The notes under the pieces were generated by a model. That model saw nothing but the letters and a program-made list of their open reading frames with translations, was not told the DNA's origin and ran no database searches. A DNA stretch of 64,000 bases from SIG350 sp964520895 (GTDB taxonomy: Bacteria > Bacillota > Clostridia > TANB77 > SIG350), in contig CAZFOR010000001.1 in NCBI GenBank assembly GCA_964520895.1, positions 1 through 64,000 of the forward strand, written 5' to 3'. Shown here piece after piece: positions 17,514 to 27,651 of this stretch; the first letter of the stretch is position 1; every line of letters begins with the position of its first letter. The position numbers were made by a program, and so were the translations under genes.

Positions 17514-18524
17514 TTAATCATTATTAAACTCTATCCCTAAATGGTTATATGCTTGCTTAGTAACTGTTCTTCCTCTTGGTGTTCTATTTAAAAATCCAAT
17601 TTGCATTAAATATGGTTCATACACATCTTCAATTGTATCTACCTCTTCACCAATACATGCTGCTAATGTTTCTACACCAACAGGACCACCATTAAATTTA
17701 TTAATAATATTTTTAAGCATTATTCTATCTATATTATCTAATCCTAAATCATCTATTTCTAGTTTATCTAATGCTAATTTTGCTATTTCTACATCAATAC
17801 TTCCATTACCTTTTACCTGTGCAAAATCTCTTACCCTTTTTAATAATCTATTTACTATTCTAGGTGTACCTCTTGCTCTTCTTGCTATTTCTAATGAACC
17901 TTTTTCGTCTATTTGTATATTTAATATATTTGCAGACCTTACTACAATTTGTCTAAGTTCTTCATTATTATATAATTCTAATCTATGAATTACACCAAAT
18001 CTATCTCTAAGCGGTGATGTTAAGCTACCTGCTTTTGTTGTTGCACCAATTAATGTAAATTTAGGTAAATCTAATCTTATAGACCTTGCACTAGGACCTT
18101 TTCCAATAATTATATCTAACGCAAAATCTTCTAATGCTGGATATAGTATCTCTTCAACTGATCTGTTTAATCTATGTATCTCATCTATAAACAAAACATC
18201 ATTGTCTGAAAGGTTAGTAAGAAGTGCTGCTAAATCACCTGGCTTTTCAATAGCAGGTCCTGATGTAACTCTAATATTACTTCCCATTTCATTTGCAATA
18301 ATACTTGCAAGTGTAGTCTTACCAAGTCCTGGTGGTCCATAAAGCAATACATGGTCTAATGGTTCATTTCTTTTTTTAGCCGCTTCTATAAATATATTTA
18401 AATTTTCTTTAACTTTTTCTTGTCCAATATATTCATTAATAGTTCTAGGTCTTAATGATGTTTCTATTTCAATATCAACCTCTTCTAGTCCTGGACAAAT
18501 AATTCTTTCTTCTTGTTCTTGCAT
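17514..18524 (-). CDS. ruvB: Holliday junction branch migration helicase RuvB
   Basis: A 336-residue protein of standard length. Walker A is GPPGLGKT (63-70). Walker B is [11 protein letters not shown], sensor 1 is [11 protein letters not shown] and the C-terminal winged helix ends GIEF. It drives branch migration with RuvA. ruvA is not adjacent, and ruvB here is a single-gene unit between two similar terminators. The ATG at 18524 has AAGGAG upstream; longer in-frame starts lie in the non-coding cassette. Confidence 0.95.
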   Translation of the reverse strand: MQEQEERIICPGLEEVDIEIETSLRPRTINEYIGQEKVKENLNIFIEAAKKRNEPLDHVLLYGPPGLGKTTLASIIANEMGSNIRVTSGPAIEKPGDLAALLTNLSDNDVLFIDEIHRLNRSVEEILYPALEDFALDIIIGKGPSARSIRLDLPKFTLIGATTKAGSLTSPLRDRFGVIHRLELYNNEELRQIVVRSANILNIQIDEKGSLEIARRARGTPRIVNRLLKRVRDFAQVKGNGSIDVEIAKLALDKLEIDDLGLDNIDRIMLKNIINKFNGGPVGVETLAACIGEEVDTIEDVYEPYLMQIGFLNRTPRGRTVTKQAYNHLGIEFNND

Positions 18525-18572
18525 AACAATCTCCTTTTTAATATTTTCATATATATTATATATTGAAATATT

Positions 18573-18602
18573 AAAAAAAACTAGTGTTATACTAGTTTTT
18601 TT
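18573..18602 (-). terminator. Terminator of the WG-repeat gene (cassette copy 2)
   Basis: ACTAGT GTTAT ACTAGT with flanking A and T runs gives a hairpin with T runs on both strands. It lies 48 bases after the stop at 18651 and just before the ruvB leader. It resembles the hairpin at 17461 in stem, loop size and the following A+T-rich promoter-like sequence. Confidence 0.8.
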
Positions 18603-18650
18603 CATTTTAATTAACTTAATGTACTTGATAATATTAATATATATTTCACT

Positions 18651-18881
18651 TTATTTTATTAACTTTAATATATACCAAATACCATCTTTTTGCACTGTTG
18701 CTATACCATTTGCAAAATCACTAGCATTATCATATACACATGGAATAACTTCTTTTCCTTCTTTATCAATATATCCCTTTTTACTATCTTTTTCAACTAC
18801 TGCTAATCCTTCTTCAAAGTAATATACATAATCATATATACATGGAATTATTTCTTCTCCTTTTGTATTTATATATCCATA
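18651..18881 (-). CDS. WG-repeat protein, C-terminal part, cut by the gap
   Basis: An open frame of 76 residues runs from the edge of the N run to a TAA at 18651. It contains two WG-type repeats: YGYINTKGEEIIPCIYDYV and KGYIDKEGKEVIPCVYDNA, then FANGIATVQKDGIWYIL. Such beta-rich repeats are common in clostridial proteins of unknown role. On the other side of the gap one more repeat unit is readable (KDKYGYI), but a TAG stands four codons before it and no good start is seen. The N-terminal structure is therefore unknown. Confidence 0.65.
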   Translation of the reverse strand, partial: YGYINTKGEEIIPCIYDYVYYFEEGLAVVEKDSKKGYIDKEGKEVIPCVYDNASDFANGIATVQKDGIWYILKLIK

Positions 18882-18981
18882 NNNNNNNNNNNNNNNNNNN
18901 NNNNNNNNNNNNNNNNNNNNNNNNNNNNNNNNNNNNNNNNNNNNNNNNNNNNNNNNNNNNNNNNNNNNNNNNNNNNNNNNN
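18882..18981. other. Assembly gap of exactly 100 N
   Basis: A run of 100 unknown bases, the conventional length for a gap of unknown size. The bases on both sides are the same (TTTATATATCCATA), so the break falls in repeated WG-coding sequence. Confidence 0.99.
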
Positions 18982-19090
18982 TTTATATATCCATACTTAT
19001 CTTTCTACATCTCCTTTAATATATATTTTCAATTTGATTATATATATAATTTTATAAAAAAGCAAGTAGGTGATATATTTTTTTTATAAA

Positions 19091-19116
19091 AAAAAGTTGA
19101 TATGCACTCAACTTTT
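19091..19116 (-). terminator. Terminator of the gene ending at 19117
   Basis: Arms AAAAGTTGA and TCAACTTTT with a seven-base loop, then a T run on the minus strand. It begins at the base after the stop codon. Confidence 0.8.
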
Positions 19117-19866
19117 CTATTCCTCTTTATATGAAACCATAAGCCATGACTTAAGATTTATTTCATTAATATTAGCTTTACAGTATTCACAACACATATT
19201 TTCTAAATATTTTAATGGTGCACCACAATTAGGACATCTCATTATAAATACTGGCTGACCCTTTTTTATTTTATATGTATCATATACATACACAAAAGTA
19301 CTTATAATTCTTACTTGTTTTTTCTCATTACCATTATTATTTAATATATTTCCATTAATTTTTTTAGTATAATAATATTCTAATGCAGAAGATATTTTAA
19401 TTGTTGCAATACCATCTTTTTTTTCATATGATTTTATAGCATGTCTATGAAAAACTATATTATCATATGTTTCATTTACCTGCCTTCTTTTCATATCTTC
19501 AATTTTTTCTGTTAAACTAGGTAATACTAATTGTATATCATAATTATCATATATCTCTTTATTTTCTATTATATTAAATATTTGACTTAAATTAGATTCT
19601 ATTTTTGAAAAAATTAATTCTTTATTAAAATCTGGAAAATCTTGTAGTATTCTGGGCTCAAGTAATTTAGTTAATCCACTAATACTTTTTTCATCATCTT
19701 GCGTATCAGTAATAATATCTCTAATACCCTCAAAATTACTTCCAATATTTATTAAATTATATGGATTGGCAATTGTTTTTATTTTGTTATATACAATTAA
19801 AATAATTACACCTATAACTATTAATAACCCAACTATCGCACCAATCATACCAAATAAAAAGCTCAT
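19117..19866 (-). CDS. Membrane-anchored protein with C-terminal zinc ribbon
   Basis: A 249-residue protein: one N-terminal membrane segment (about 4-26), a central domain that may be Tim44-like (helical start, then strands with ATIKISSALEYYYTK), and a C-terminal ribbon CPNCGAPLKYLENMCCEYCKA. Clostridia encode similar proteins of unknown role. The Tim44 suggestion rests on overall pattern only. It lies 24 bases after pfkA. Confidence 0.5.
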   Translation of the reverse strand: MSFLFGMIGAIVGLLIVIGVIILIVYNKIKTIANPYNLINIGSNFEGIRDIITDTQDDEKSISGLTKLLEPRILQDFPDFNKELIFSKIESNLSQIFNIIENKEIYDNYDIQLVLPSLTEKIEDMKRRQVNETYDNIVFHRHAIKSYEKKDGIATIKISSALEYYYTKKINGNILNNNGNEKKQVRIISTFVYVYDTYKIKKGQPVFIMRCPNCGAPLKYLENMCCEYCKANINEINLKSWLMVSYKEE

Positions 19867-19890
19867 ATTTTCTCCTTATCTTACTTTAAA

Positions 19891-21030
19891 TTAATCTCCA
19901 AAACATATTCCTATGCTTCTTGCCGTTTTAACTAAATCGTTCTCTAAATCAACTTTTTTCACATTTGTTTTTTCATTGCTTCCGCCAGATACTTCTCCAA
20001 TTTCTTTATTTTGTCCAACTATATCTTCTAATGATACATAAGATAACTTTGCTCCATCTACTATTACTAAAACATTAAATATACCTTGCAAAGCTAATTC
20101 TAATGCCTTATATCCATATTTAGTAGATAATATTCTATCTGTTGCTGTAGGAGTTCCTCCTCTTTGAATATATCCCAGTGTGGTATTTCTAGACACTATT
20201 CCAGTCATGTTTTCTATTTCGCTTGCAACACGTTCACCTATTCCACCCAATTTTACATTATCAAGGCCAGGTGTAGAATCAATTACTCTTTTTACTATAA
20301 TATCTCCATCTTTTGGTTTTGCACCTTCTGATACAACAACTAAACTAAAGTTTTTCCCAATTTTTTTTCTGTTATTGATTTTTTCTACTACTTTATTTAT
20401 ATCAAATGGAATTTCTGGTATTAATATAACATCTGCACCACCAGCAATACCAGCTTCTAATCCAATCCAGCCAGCATTTCTTCCCATTACTTCTAAAACC
20501 ATTACTCTGTCATGTGATTCAGCAGTAGTATGCAATCTGTCTAATGCATCTGTTGCAACCTGTACAGCTGTATTAAATCCAAATGTAGTTTCAGTACATG
20601 GTACATCATTATCAATTGTTTTAGGTATTCCAATTACATTAATTCCTTTTGTTGAAAAATCTCTTGCAGATTTTTGTGTACCATCACCTCCCAATGTAAA
20701 CAAGCAATCTATTTCCATTTCTTTTAAATTTTTTATACATACATCAGACATATCAACATATTTAGTTTCTCCATTTTCTTCTACTTTCATGTTAAAGACA
20801 TTTATATTATTTGATGTTCCAATAATTGTACCACCTTTTGTTAATAATCCAGATGTCCTTTTACTATCATTTAATCTTACATAATCTTTTTCTAATAATC
20901 CTTTATATCCTCCTAAAAAACCAAAACACTCAATATCTTTTTTTTCTGAACTTCTTACAATAGCTCTAATTACTGCATTTAATCCTGGACAATCTCCACC
21001 ATTTGTTAAAATTGCTACTTTCTTAATCAT
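19891..21030 (-). CDS. pfkA: 6-phosphofructokinase
   Basis: A 379-residue protein with the start ILTNGGDCPGLNAVIR, GGDGTQKSA and PKTIDND. It phosphorylates fructose 6-phosphate in glycolysis. At the positions equivalent to E. coli 104 and 124 it has Gly and Lys. Gly104 is typical of ATP use, while Lys124 is shared with pyrophosphate enzymes and the mixed-substrate group III. It is about 60 residues longer than E. coli PfkA, also like that group. The phosphate donor is probably ATP, but this is inference. Confidence 0.92.
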   Translation of the reverse strand: MIKKVAILTNGGDCPGLNAVIRAIVRSSEKKDIECFGFLGGYKGLLEKDYVRLNDSKRTSGLLTKGGTIIGTSNNINVFNMKVEENGETKYVDMSDVCIKNLKEMEIDCLFTLGGDGTQKSARDFSTKGINVIGIPKTIDNDVPCTETTFGFNTAVQVATDALDRLHTTAESHDRVMVLEVMGRNAGWIGLEAGIAGGADVILIPEIPFDINKVVEKINNRKKIGKNFSLVVVSEGAKPKDGDIIVKRVIDSTPGLDNVKLGGIGERVASEIENMTGIVSRNTTLGYIQRGGTPTATDRILSTKYGYKALELALQGIFNVLVIVDGAKLSYVSLEDIVGQNKEIGEVSGGSNEKTNVKKVDLENDLVKTARSIGICFGD

Positions 21031-21076
21031 TTGTATCCCCCTTTATTTTATATAATTTATAATTGCTTATTAATAA

Positions 21077-22381
21077 CTATTCATTAATAGTATTATTTTT
21101 ACACACCTTAACTTTTAATATTCTTTTATCTTCATATTCTTCAATTTTATATATTGCATTTTTAGTTTCAATAACAGGTTTTTCTTCATCATTTGGAATT
21201 CTACCTAATAGTTCTATCAAATATCCAGATAAAGTATCATATTCACCTTCAGGTATATCAATATCTAATATTTTTTCAACGTCATATATTGGTAATATTC
21301 CATCAATAATATATGTATTTTCATCTATTCTTTCGTAACTAACTTCTCCGTCATCACATTCATCAAAAATATCGCCAACAATTTCTTCTAATATATTTTC
21401 CATTGTAACTAGACCTGCTGTTCCACCATATTCATCTAATATAATTGCCATCTGCTTTTTATTTCTTTGTAACTCCTTAAATAATTCATTTACTAATTTA
21501 AATTGTGGAACAAAATATGGTGTTCTCATTAATTCTTTAATCTTACTATTTCTATCAATACTAGATTTTATTATATCTTTTATATATACTATTCCAACTA
21601 TATTATCAATTGTATCTTCATATATTGGTATTCTACTATGTACATCACCATCTTGAACCATTTGATTAATAACCTCTTTAATTGATAAATCCATTTGATA
21701 ACCACATATATCTGTTCTGTGTATCATTATTTCAGACACTGTTTTATCATTAAATTCAAAAACATTATTTATCATTTCTTTTTCTTGTACATTTATACTT
21801 CCTTTTTCTTGTCCTACATCTACCATCATTCTAATTTCTTCTTCTGTAACATTGTCATCATCTGTTTCACTTACACCAAACAATTTTGATATAACATTTG
21901 TAGAAAGTGTAAGTAATTTTACAAAAGGAGCTGTAACTATTGATATAAATCTAACTATTCCAACTGTTGCAAATGCTATCTTTTCTGGATTTTTCATACC
22001 TATTCTTTTTGGTACTAACTCTCCAAAAACTAGTGTAAAATACGAAAGTATAATTGTAATTACAAATATTGAAATGCCTTTCCAAACACCTATTGCAATT
22101 GTAGGCACTAAACTATTTAAAATAGGTGCCAACACATCTGCAAATGTTTCTGATGCAAAAGCACTAGATAAAAATCCTGCAAGTGTAATTCCAATTTGTA
22201 TTGTTGCTAAAAATTTACTTGGATTTTTTAACATACCTTCAATTAATTTTGCTTTTTTATTTCCTTCTTTAGCTTGTAGTGAAATCTTAGCATCATTTAA
22301 TGATACAAAAGCTATTTCAGTTGCAGCAAAAAATGCATTACACAAAATCAAAATGAATAATATTAATAACTCTAAATACAT
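21077..22381 (-). CDS. CNNM/CorC (HlyC) family membrane protein
   Basis: A 434-residue protein: an N-terminal DUF21 membrane domain with four hydrophobic segments (to about residue 180), a pair of CBS domains (about 215-335, with MIHRTDICGYQ and VGIVYIKDI) and a C-terminal CorC/HlyC transporter-associated domain. Members are linked to magnesium and cobalt efflux and are often mislabelled hemolysins. It is 46 bases upstream of pfkA on the same strand. Confidence 0.88.
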   Translation of the reverse strand: MYLELLILFILILCNAFFAATEIAFVSLNDAKISLQAKEGNKKAKLIEGMLKNPSKFLATIQIGITLAGFLSSAFASETFADVLAPILNSLVPTIAIGVWKGISIFVITIILSYFTLVFGELVPKRIGMKNPEKIAFATVGIVRFISIVTAPFVKLLTLSTNVISKLFGVSETDDDNVTEEEIRMMVDVGQEKGSINVQEKEMINNVFEFNDKTVSEIMIHRTDICGYQMDLSIKEVINQMVQDGDVHSRIPIYEDTIDNIVGIVYIKDIIKSSIDRNSKIKELMRTPYFVPQFKLVNELFKELQRNKKQMAIILDEYGGTAGLVTMENILEEIVGDIFDECDDGEVSYERIDENTYIIDGILPIYDVEKILDIDIPEGEYDTLSGYLIELLGRIPNDEEKPVIETKNAIYKIEEYEDKRILKVKVCKNNTINE

Positions 22382-22537
22382 AATTTATCTAACCTTTCTT
22401 TATATAATTTCATTGACATTATATCAAACTTTATATAATTACACCATATATTTTTTAAACTTTTTAAATATTTTCAAATATCTGGTATATATTCAAGTTT
22501 TTGGTTAAAAATATATTTATATAACGGAGGTGATTAT

Positions 22538-22723
22538 ATGCCAAATTTAACTAGTAAAGAACTTACTGCAATAGAAGAACAACTAAATGCTGAAAAAGTA
22601 TTAGTTGCAAAATACAAGCAATTTGCAAATGAAACTAGTGATGTCACATTAGCTAATTCACTAAATCAAATTGCAAATAAGCATCAACAACATTATGATA
22701 GCTTATTTCAATACTTAAATTAG
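22538..22723 (+). CDS. Small spore-coat-associated protein
   Basis: A 61-residue, glutamine- and alanine-rich helical protein (ELTAIEEQLNAEKVLVAKYKQ) of the short family paired with CotF in Clostridia. A very strong site (GGAGGTGAT) precedes the ATG. It lies ten bases before the CotF-like gene, so the two form one sporulation unit. The exact coat role is unknown. Confidence 0.7.
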   Translation: MPNLTSKELTAIEEQLNAEKVLVAKYKQFANETSDVTLANSLNQIANKHQQHYDSLFQYLN

Positions 22724-22733
22724 GAGGTAAAAA

Positions 22734-22997
22734 ATGACTGAAAAAGAAAATTTAACAGATATGCTTTCTAGCCAAAAATTTATAAGTGGTAACTACAATA
22801 TATGGGCTGGAGAATGTGTATCAGAAAACTTAAGAAATACAATGTTAAATATTTTAGATGACGAACATTGTATACAAAATGAAATATTTAATGAAATGTC
22901 GACTCGAGGTTGGTATCCTGTAAAACCCGCTTCACCACAAGAAATAGATACAATCAAAAACAAATTTGAAAGTTTTACAACTAAGAATTTTCAATAA
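22734..22997 (+). CDS. CotF-family spore coat protein
   Basis: An 87-residue protein with the CotF-like pattern: TDMLSSQKFISGNYN, then a ferritin-like helix pair and GWYPVKPASPQEI near the end. It is expected in the spore coat. AGGAGG lies upstream. A shared terminator with thioredoxin follows. Confidence 0.85.
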   Translation: MTEKENLTDMLSSQKFISGNYNIWAGECVSENLRNTMLNILDDEHCIQNEIFNEMSTRGWYPVKPASPQEIDTIKNKFESFTTKNFQ

Positions 22998-23004
22998 AAA
23001 ATAT

Positions 23005-23052
23005 AAAATATAAGGAATATGAAATTTAAATTATTCATATTCCTTATATTTT
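23005..23052. terminator. Bidirectional terminator between the coat genes and trxA
   Basis: Arms AAAATATAAGGAATATGAA and TTCATATTCCTTATATTTT (19 base pairs, ten-base loop) between two converging genes, with A and T runs on the two sides. Confidence 0.9.
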
Positions 23053-23055
23053 TTA

Positions 23056-23373
23056 CTACATATATTTATTAACTACTTCTTCTAGCTCATTTTCATTTCT
23101 ACTTCCAATTTCTTGATTAATCATTTGACCATTTTTTACAAATACTAATGTTGGTACACTTACTATTTCATACTTTTCAGTCAAATTACTATTATTGTCA
23201 ATATCAATTTTACAAAATGTTACTTTACCATCATATTTTTCACTAACTTTTTCAAATACAGGTGATAACATCTTACAAGGCATGCACCATGTTGCAAAAA
23301 AATCTAATATAACTAATTTATCATTTTTCATTACAACTTCCTCAAAATTTTCTTCATTTACATGTATTATCAT
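23056..23373 (-). CDS. trxA: Thioredoxin
   Basis: A 105-residue thioredoxin fold with active site W29-C30-M31-P32-C33-K34 and the cis-proline segment VSVPTLVFV. It reduces protein disulfides in the cytoplasm. The usual WCGPC has Met in place of Gly, which should alter the redox potential somewhat. It is a single gene with a site AAGGAGG upstream. Confidence 0.93.
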   Translation of the reverse strand: MIIHVNEENFEEVVMKNDKLVILDFFATWCMPCKMLSPVFEKVSEKYDGKVTFCKIDIDNNSNLTEKYEIVSVPTLVFVKNGQMINQEIGSRNENELEEVVNKYM

Positions 23374-23504
23374 AATTTCCTCCTTATCTAGTTTATATAA
23401 TATATTATATGTAACTATTTTATTTTAATATATACTATCACATTATTTATATATTTTCAATTGATATAAAAATATATTGTTCTATAATATTTATGTATAT
23501 AAAA

Positions 23505-23528
23505 AAACGCGGGCTAATGCTCGCGTTT
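23505..23528 (-). terminator. Terminator overlapping the end of the gene at 23514
   Basis: Arms AAACGCGGGC and GCTCGCGTTT with loop TAAT, then seven T on the minus strand. The right arm encodes the last three residues of the upstream gene and the loop holds its stop codon. Confidence 0.85.
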
Positions 23529-23990
23529 CCTCATGTAATAATTTGTTTCCTCCATTAAATTAAAGTCAAATATTCTTTTACATTTATATCCAACTTCAAT
23601 TGTTAGAAAATTTTCCAATCTACTAGCTGGTACTTCACGTACAATTATATTGTTTCGTTTTTTCCAATTATTAGATTCTTCTGACAATGCTAAAATTACT
23701 TTTGCCTTTAAAGTAAACAGTATTTGTGGCACTTCACTATCATCGTCGCTAAAATCAATTGTTTGATACTCCTGTATTGCTCTTTCATCAAATATAATCA
23801 AAAACTCTTCATCTGTATAGACTATTTGATTATATAACCACTTGTCATTAAAGGTTGTTAGTTCAAGTAGCTTATTTAATTGCCGACAAATTACATCTCC
23901 CTTATCAAAATACTTTGATAAACTTGACCTAATTATTTCACCTCTAACTCTGTTAAACATTGTATCACCTGTGCAAATTAGGACCTTCAT
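23514..23990 (-). CDS. Conserved-looking protein of unknown function
   Basis: A 158-residue soluble protein starting MKVLICTGDTMFNRVRGEII, with an acidic middle and a basic C-terminus. It resembles an alternating alpha/beta fold, but no known motif is seen. AGGAGG lies upstream of the ATG at 23990; a longer frame to 24074 lacks a site. A terminator overlaps its end, so it is a one-gene unit. Confidence 0.6.
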   Translation of the reverse strand: MKVLICTGDTMFNRVRGEIIRSSLSKYFDKGDVICRQLNKLLELTTFNDKWLYNQIVYTDEEFLIIFDERAIQEYQTIDFSDDDSEVPQILFTLKAKVILALSEESNNWKKRNNIIVREVPASRLENFLTIEVGYKCKRIFDFNLMEETNYYMRKREH

Positions 23991-24118
23991 ACTTCTTCCT
24001 CCTATAAAAAATTTATTGGATTTAAAATTTGTATCTACTTTTATAATTATACCACTTATTGCTACATCTTTCAATTATTTATGTAAACTTTTTCACTAAA
24101 AGCAATTATATTATCTGT

Positions 24119-24829
24119 TTAATCTCTTCTTTTCCCCATTAAACTTAATATTTTCAAGAATAAATTAATAAAATCTAAATATATAGTTAATGCACAAACA
24201 ATTGATAAATTATTTACTTGTTCTTCAGTAGTATTTTGTGATAATACCTTTATTTTTTGAATATCATATGCAGTAAGTCCAATAAATACAACTATTCCTA
24301 CTATACAAATTATAGTTTCTAAACCGCTACTGCCTATAAATAGATTTATTAAACCTGCTATAATAATACCTATTAAACCAATCATACATATATTACCGAT
24401 TTTACTCAAATCCATACTTGTTGTATACCCTATAAATGCCATTAATCCAAATAACCCTGCTGTTATGAAAAATACTAATGCTATTGAACCTAATTCATAT
24501 GCTAAAAAAACAACTGATAATGTAAGTCCATTGATTATTGAATATGCTATAAATCCGATTATAGCTGTAGTATAACTAATCTTTTGTATTGTTCTTGATA
24601 ATACTATTACCAATATTAACTCTGCAATTGCTAATATAAAAAATACAGCTATGTTTCCAAAAACCATATTTAATAGTGTTTCACTTGTTGATACCGCAAA
24701 TGCAGTAATTCCAGATATTCCAATTGCTACAAACAACCACATAAATACTTTACTCATTAAACTAGACATTTCAATTACATTTCCAAACACATTGTTTTCT
24801 TCCTCATTATTTTCTAAAAATTCATTCAT
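24119..24829 (-). CDS. Bax inhibitor-1 / YccA family membrane protein
   Basis: A 236-residue protein with seven hydrophobic segments and the family sequence IVGIVVFIGLTAYDIQKIK near the end. Bacterial members are calcium-leak or protease-interacting membrane proteins. The length is typical. The site AAGGAGG precedes the start. Confidence 0.88.
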   Translation of the reverse strand: MNEFLENNEEENNVFGNVIEMSSLMSKVFMWLFVAIGISGITAFAVSTSETLLNMVFGNIAVFFILAIAELILVIVLSRTIQKISYTTAIIGFIAYSIINGLTLSVVFLAYELGSIALVFFITAGLFGLMAFIGYTTSMDLSKIGNICMIGLIGIIIAGLINLFIGSSGLETIICIVGIVVFIGLTAYDIQKIKVLSQNTTEEQVNNLSIVCALTIYLDFINLFLKILSLMGKRRD

Positions 24830-24946
24830 TTTAAATTCAACCTCCTTAAATATATGTTATATCACGAATAATAAACTGTCAATATATTTTTTATTTTTAT
24901 TTTGTTTAAGATTCTATATTATTTTCTAATATGCTTTTTTGTAAAA

Positions 24947-24972
24947 AAAATATGCCTTTAAAGGCATATTTT
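24947..24972 (-). terminator. Terminator of the Cys-rich membrane protein gene
   Basis: A 26-base palindrome, AAAATATGCCTTT and its complement, followed by a T run on the minus strand, 15 bases past the stop. Confidence 0.8.
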
Positions 24973-24987
24973 CGTTATTATATATCG

Positions 24988-25434
24988 TTAATCATTACAT
25001 ATTTTTTCTAGTATACAATAGATTAGTTCTATTATAACAAAGAATAAATAAATTAATGATGTAGCTATAACAAAGATTAATAAAGCTGATAAAATAGTTC
25101 CAACAGTAAATGTTACTAGTAATCCTAGTAAAACTGAAAACAAGAATATTACTAATGTTATTATTGCTGTTCTAATTAAAGGACATATACAACAACAATT
25201 ACAGTAACAACAGTTATTTCTTTCAACAATATTATCATTTATATTATTTAAATTAACAATTATTATAGTTAATATAACAGCTATTATTCCTCCTATTGCT
25301 AATAAGAATGGTAATAATGCTGTAATTAAAGCTACTGTTATTATTCCTCCAAATGCTAATGCAGCTATTATTCCTCCTAAAAGTATAGCTATTATTAATG
25401 GGCAAAAATTAAATCTACAACTATTATTTGTCAC
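24988..25434 (-). CDS. Hydrophobic membrane protein with a cysteine-rich loop
   Basis: A 148-residue protein with four or five membrane segments. Between the second and third lies the loop NCCYCNCCCICPLIRT, with seven cysteines in about ten residues, and there are more cysteines near both ends. I do not recognise the family. The cluster could bind metal or form disulfides outside. The gene has its own ribosome-binding site (GGAGGGG) and terminator. Confidence 0.65.
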   Translation of the reverse strand: MTNNSCRFNFCPLIIAILLGGIIAALAFGGIITVALITALLPFLLAIGGIIAVILTIIIVNLNNINDNIVERNNCCYCNCCCICPLIRTAIITLVIFLFSVLLGLLVTFTVGTILSALLIFVIATSLIYLFFVIIELIYCILEKICND

Positions 25435-25542
25435 ATTTTTCCCCTCCTTTATATTATATCTTATTCAAATACTACTTTTTTTGACACAAAAAATAATCAA
25501 GTATATAAAATATACTTGATTAAACCGTTTGCTTTTATGTTT

Positions 25543-27483
<1,941 letters not shown>

Positions 27484-27505
27484 AAAATATTCGCCTCCTT
27501 TGATT

Positions 27506-27532
27506 TTAGCACTCTCTTTTCTTGAGTGCTAA
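27506..27532 (-). promoter_or_regulatory. CIRCE operator
   Basis: TTAGCACTC, nine bases, GAGTGCTAA: a perfect match to the HrcA binding site, between the -10 element and the groES ribosome-binding site. It implies HrcA repression lifted on heat or protein stress. Confidence 0.98.
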
Positions 27533-27535
27533 TTT

Positions 27536-27564
27536 ATTTTATATCAATCATATTTAATTGTCAA
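27536..27564 (-). promoter_or_regulatory. groESL promoter
   Basis: On the minus strand, TTGACA (27559-27564) and TAAAAT (27536-27541) are 17 bases apart, directly before CIRCE. Confidence 0.9.
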
Positions 27565-27587
27565 TACATTTCACAATTTTTTCAAAA

Positions 27588-27623
27588 AAAGATATATATG
27601 CATTTATGTACATATATATCTTT
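27588..27623 (-). terminator. Terminator of the HlyD-like gene
   Basis: Arms AAAGATATATATG and CATATATATCTTT with a ten-base loop. After the second arm on the minus strand comes a T-rich stretch. It lies 29 bases after the stop at 27652. Confidence 0.65.
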
Positions 27624-27651
27624 ATATTCAAGTATCTAATTTTTATGACTA

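Noticed and set aside
20180..20884. A long plus-strand frame of 234 codons opposite pfkA
   Set aside because: It lies wholly antisense to a confident pfkA gene, has no ribosome-binding site and low-complexity sequence. It is a shadow of A+T-rich coding bias.
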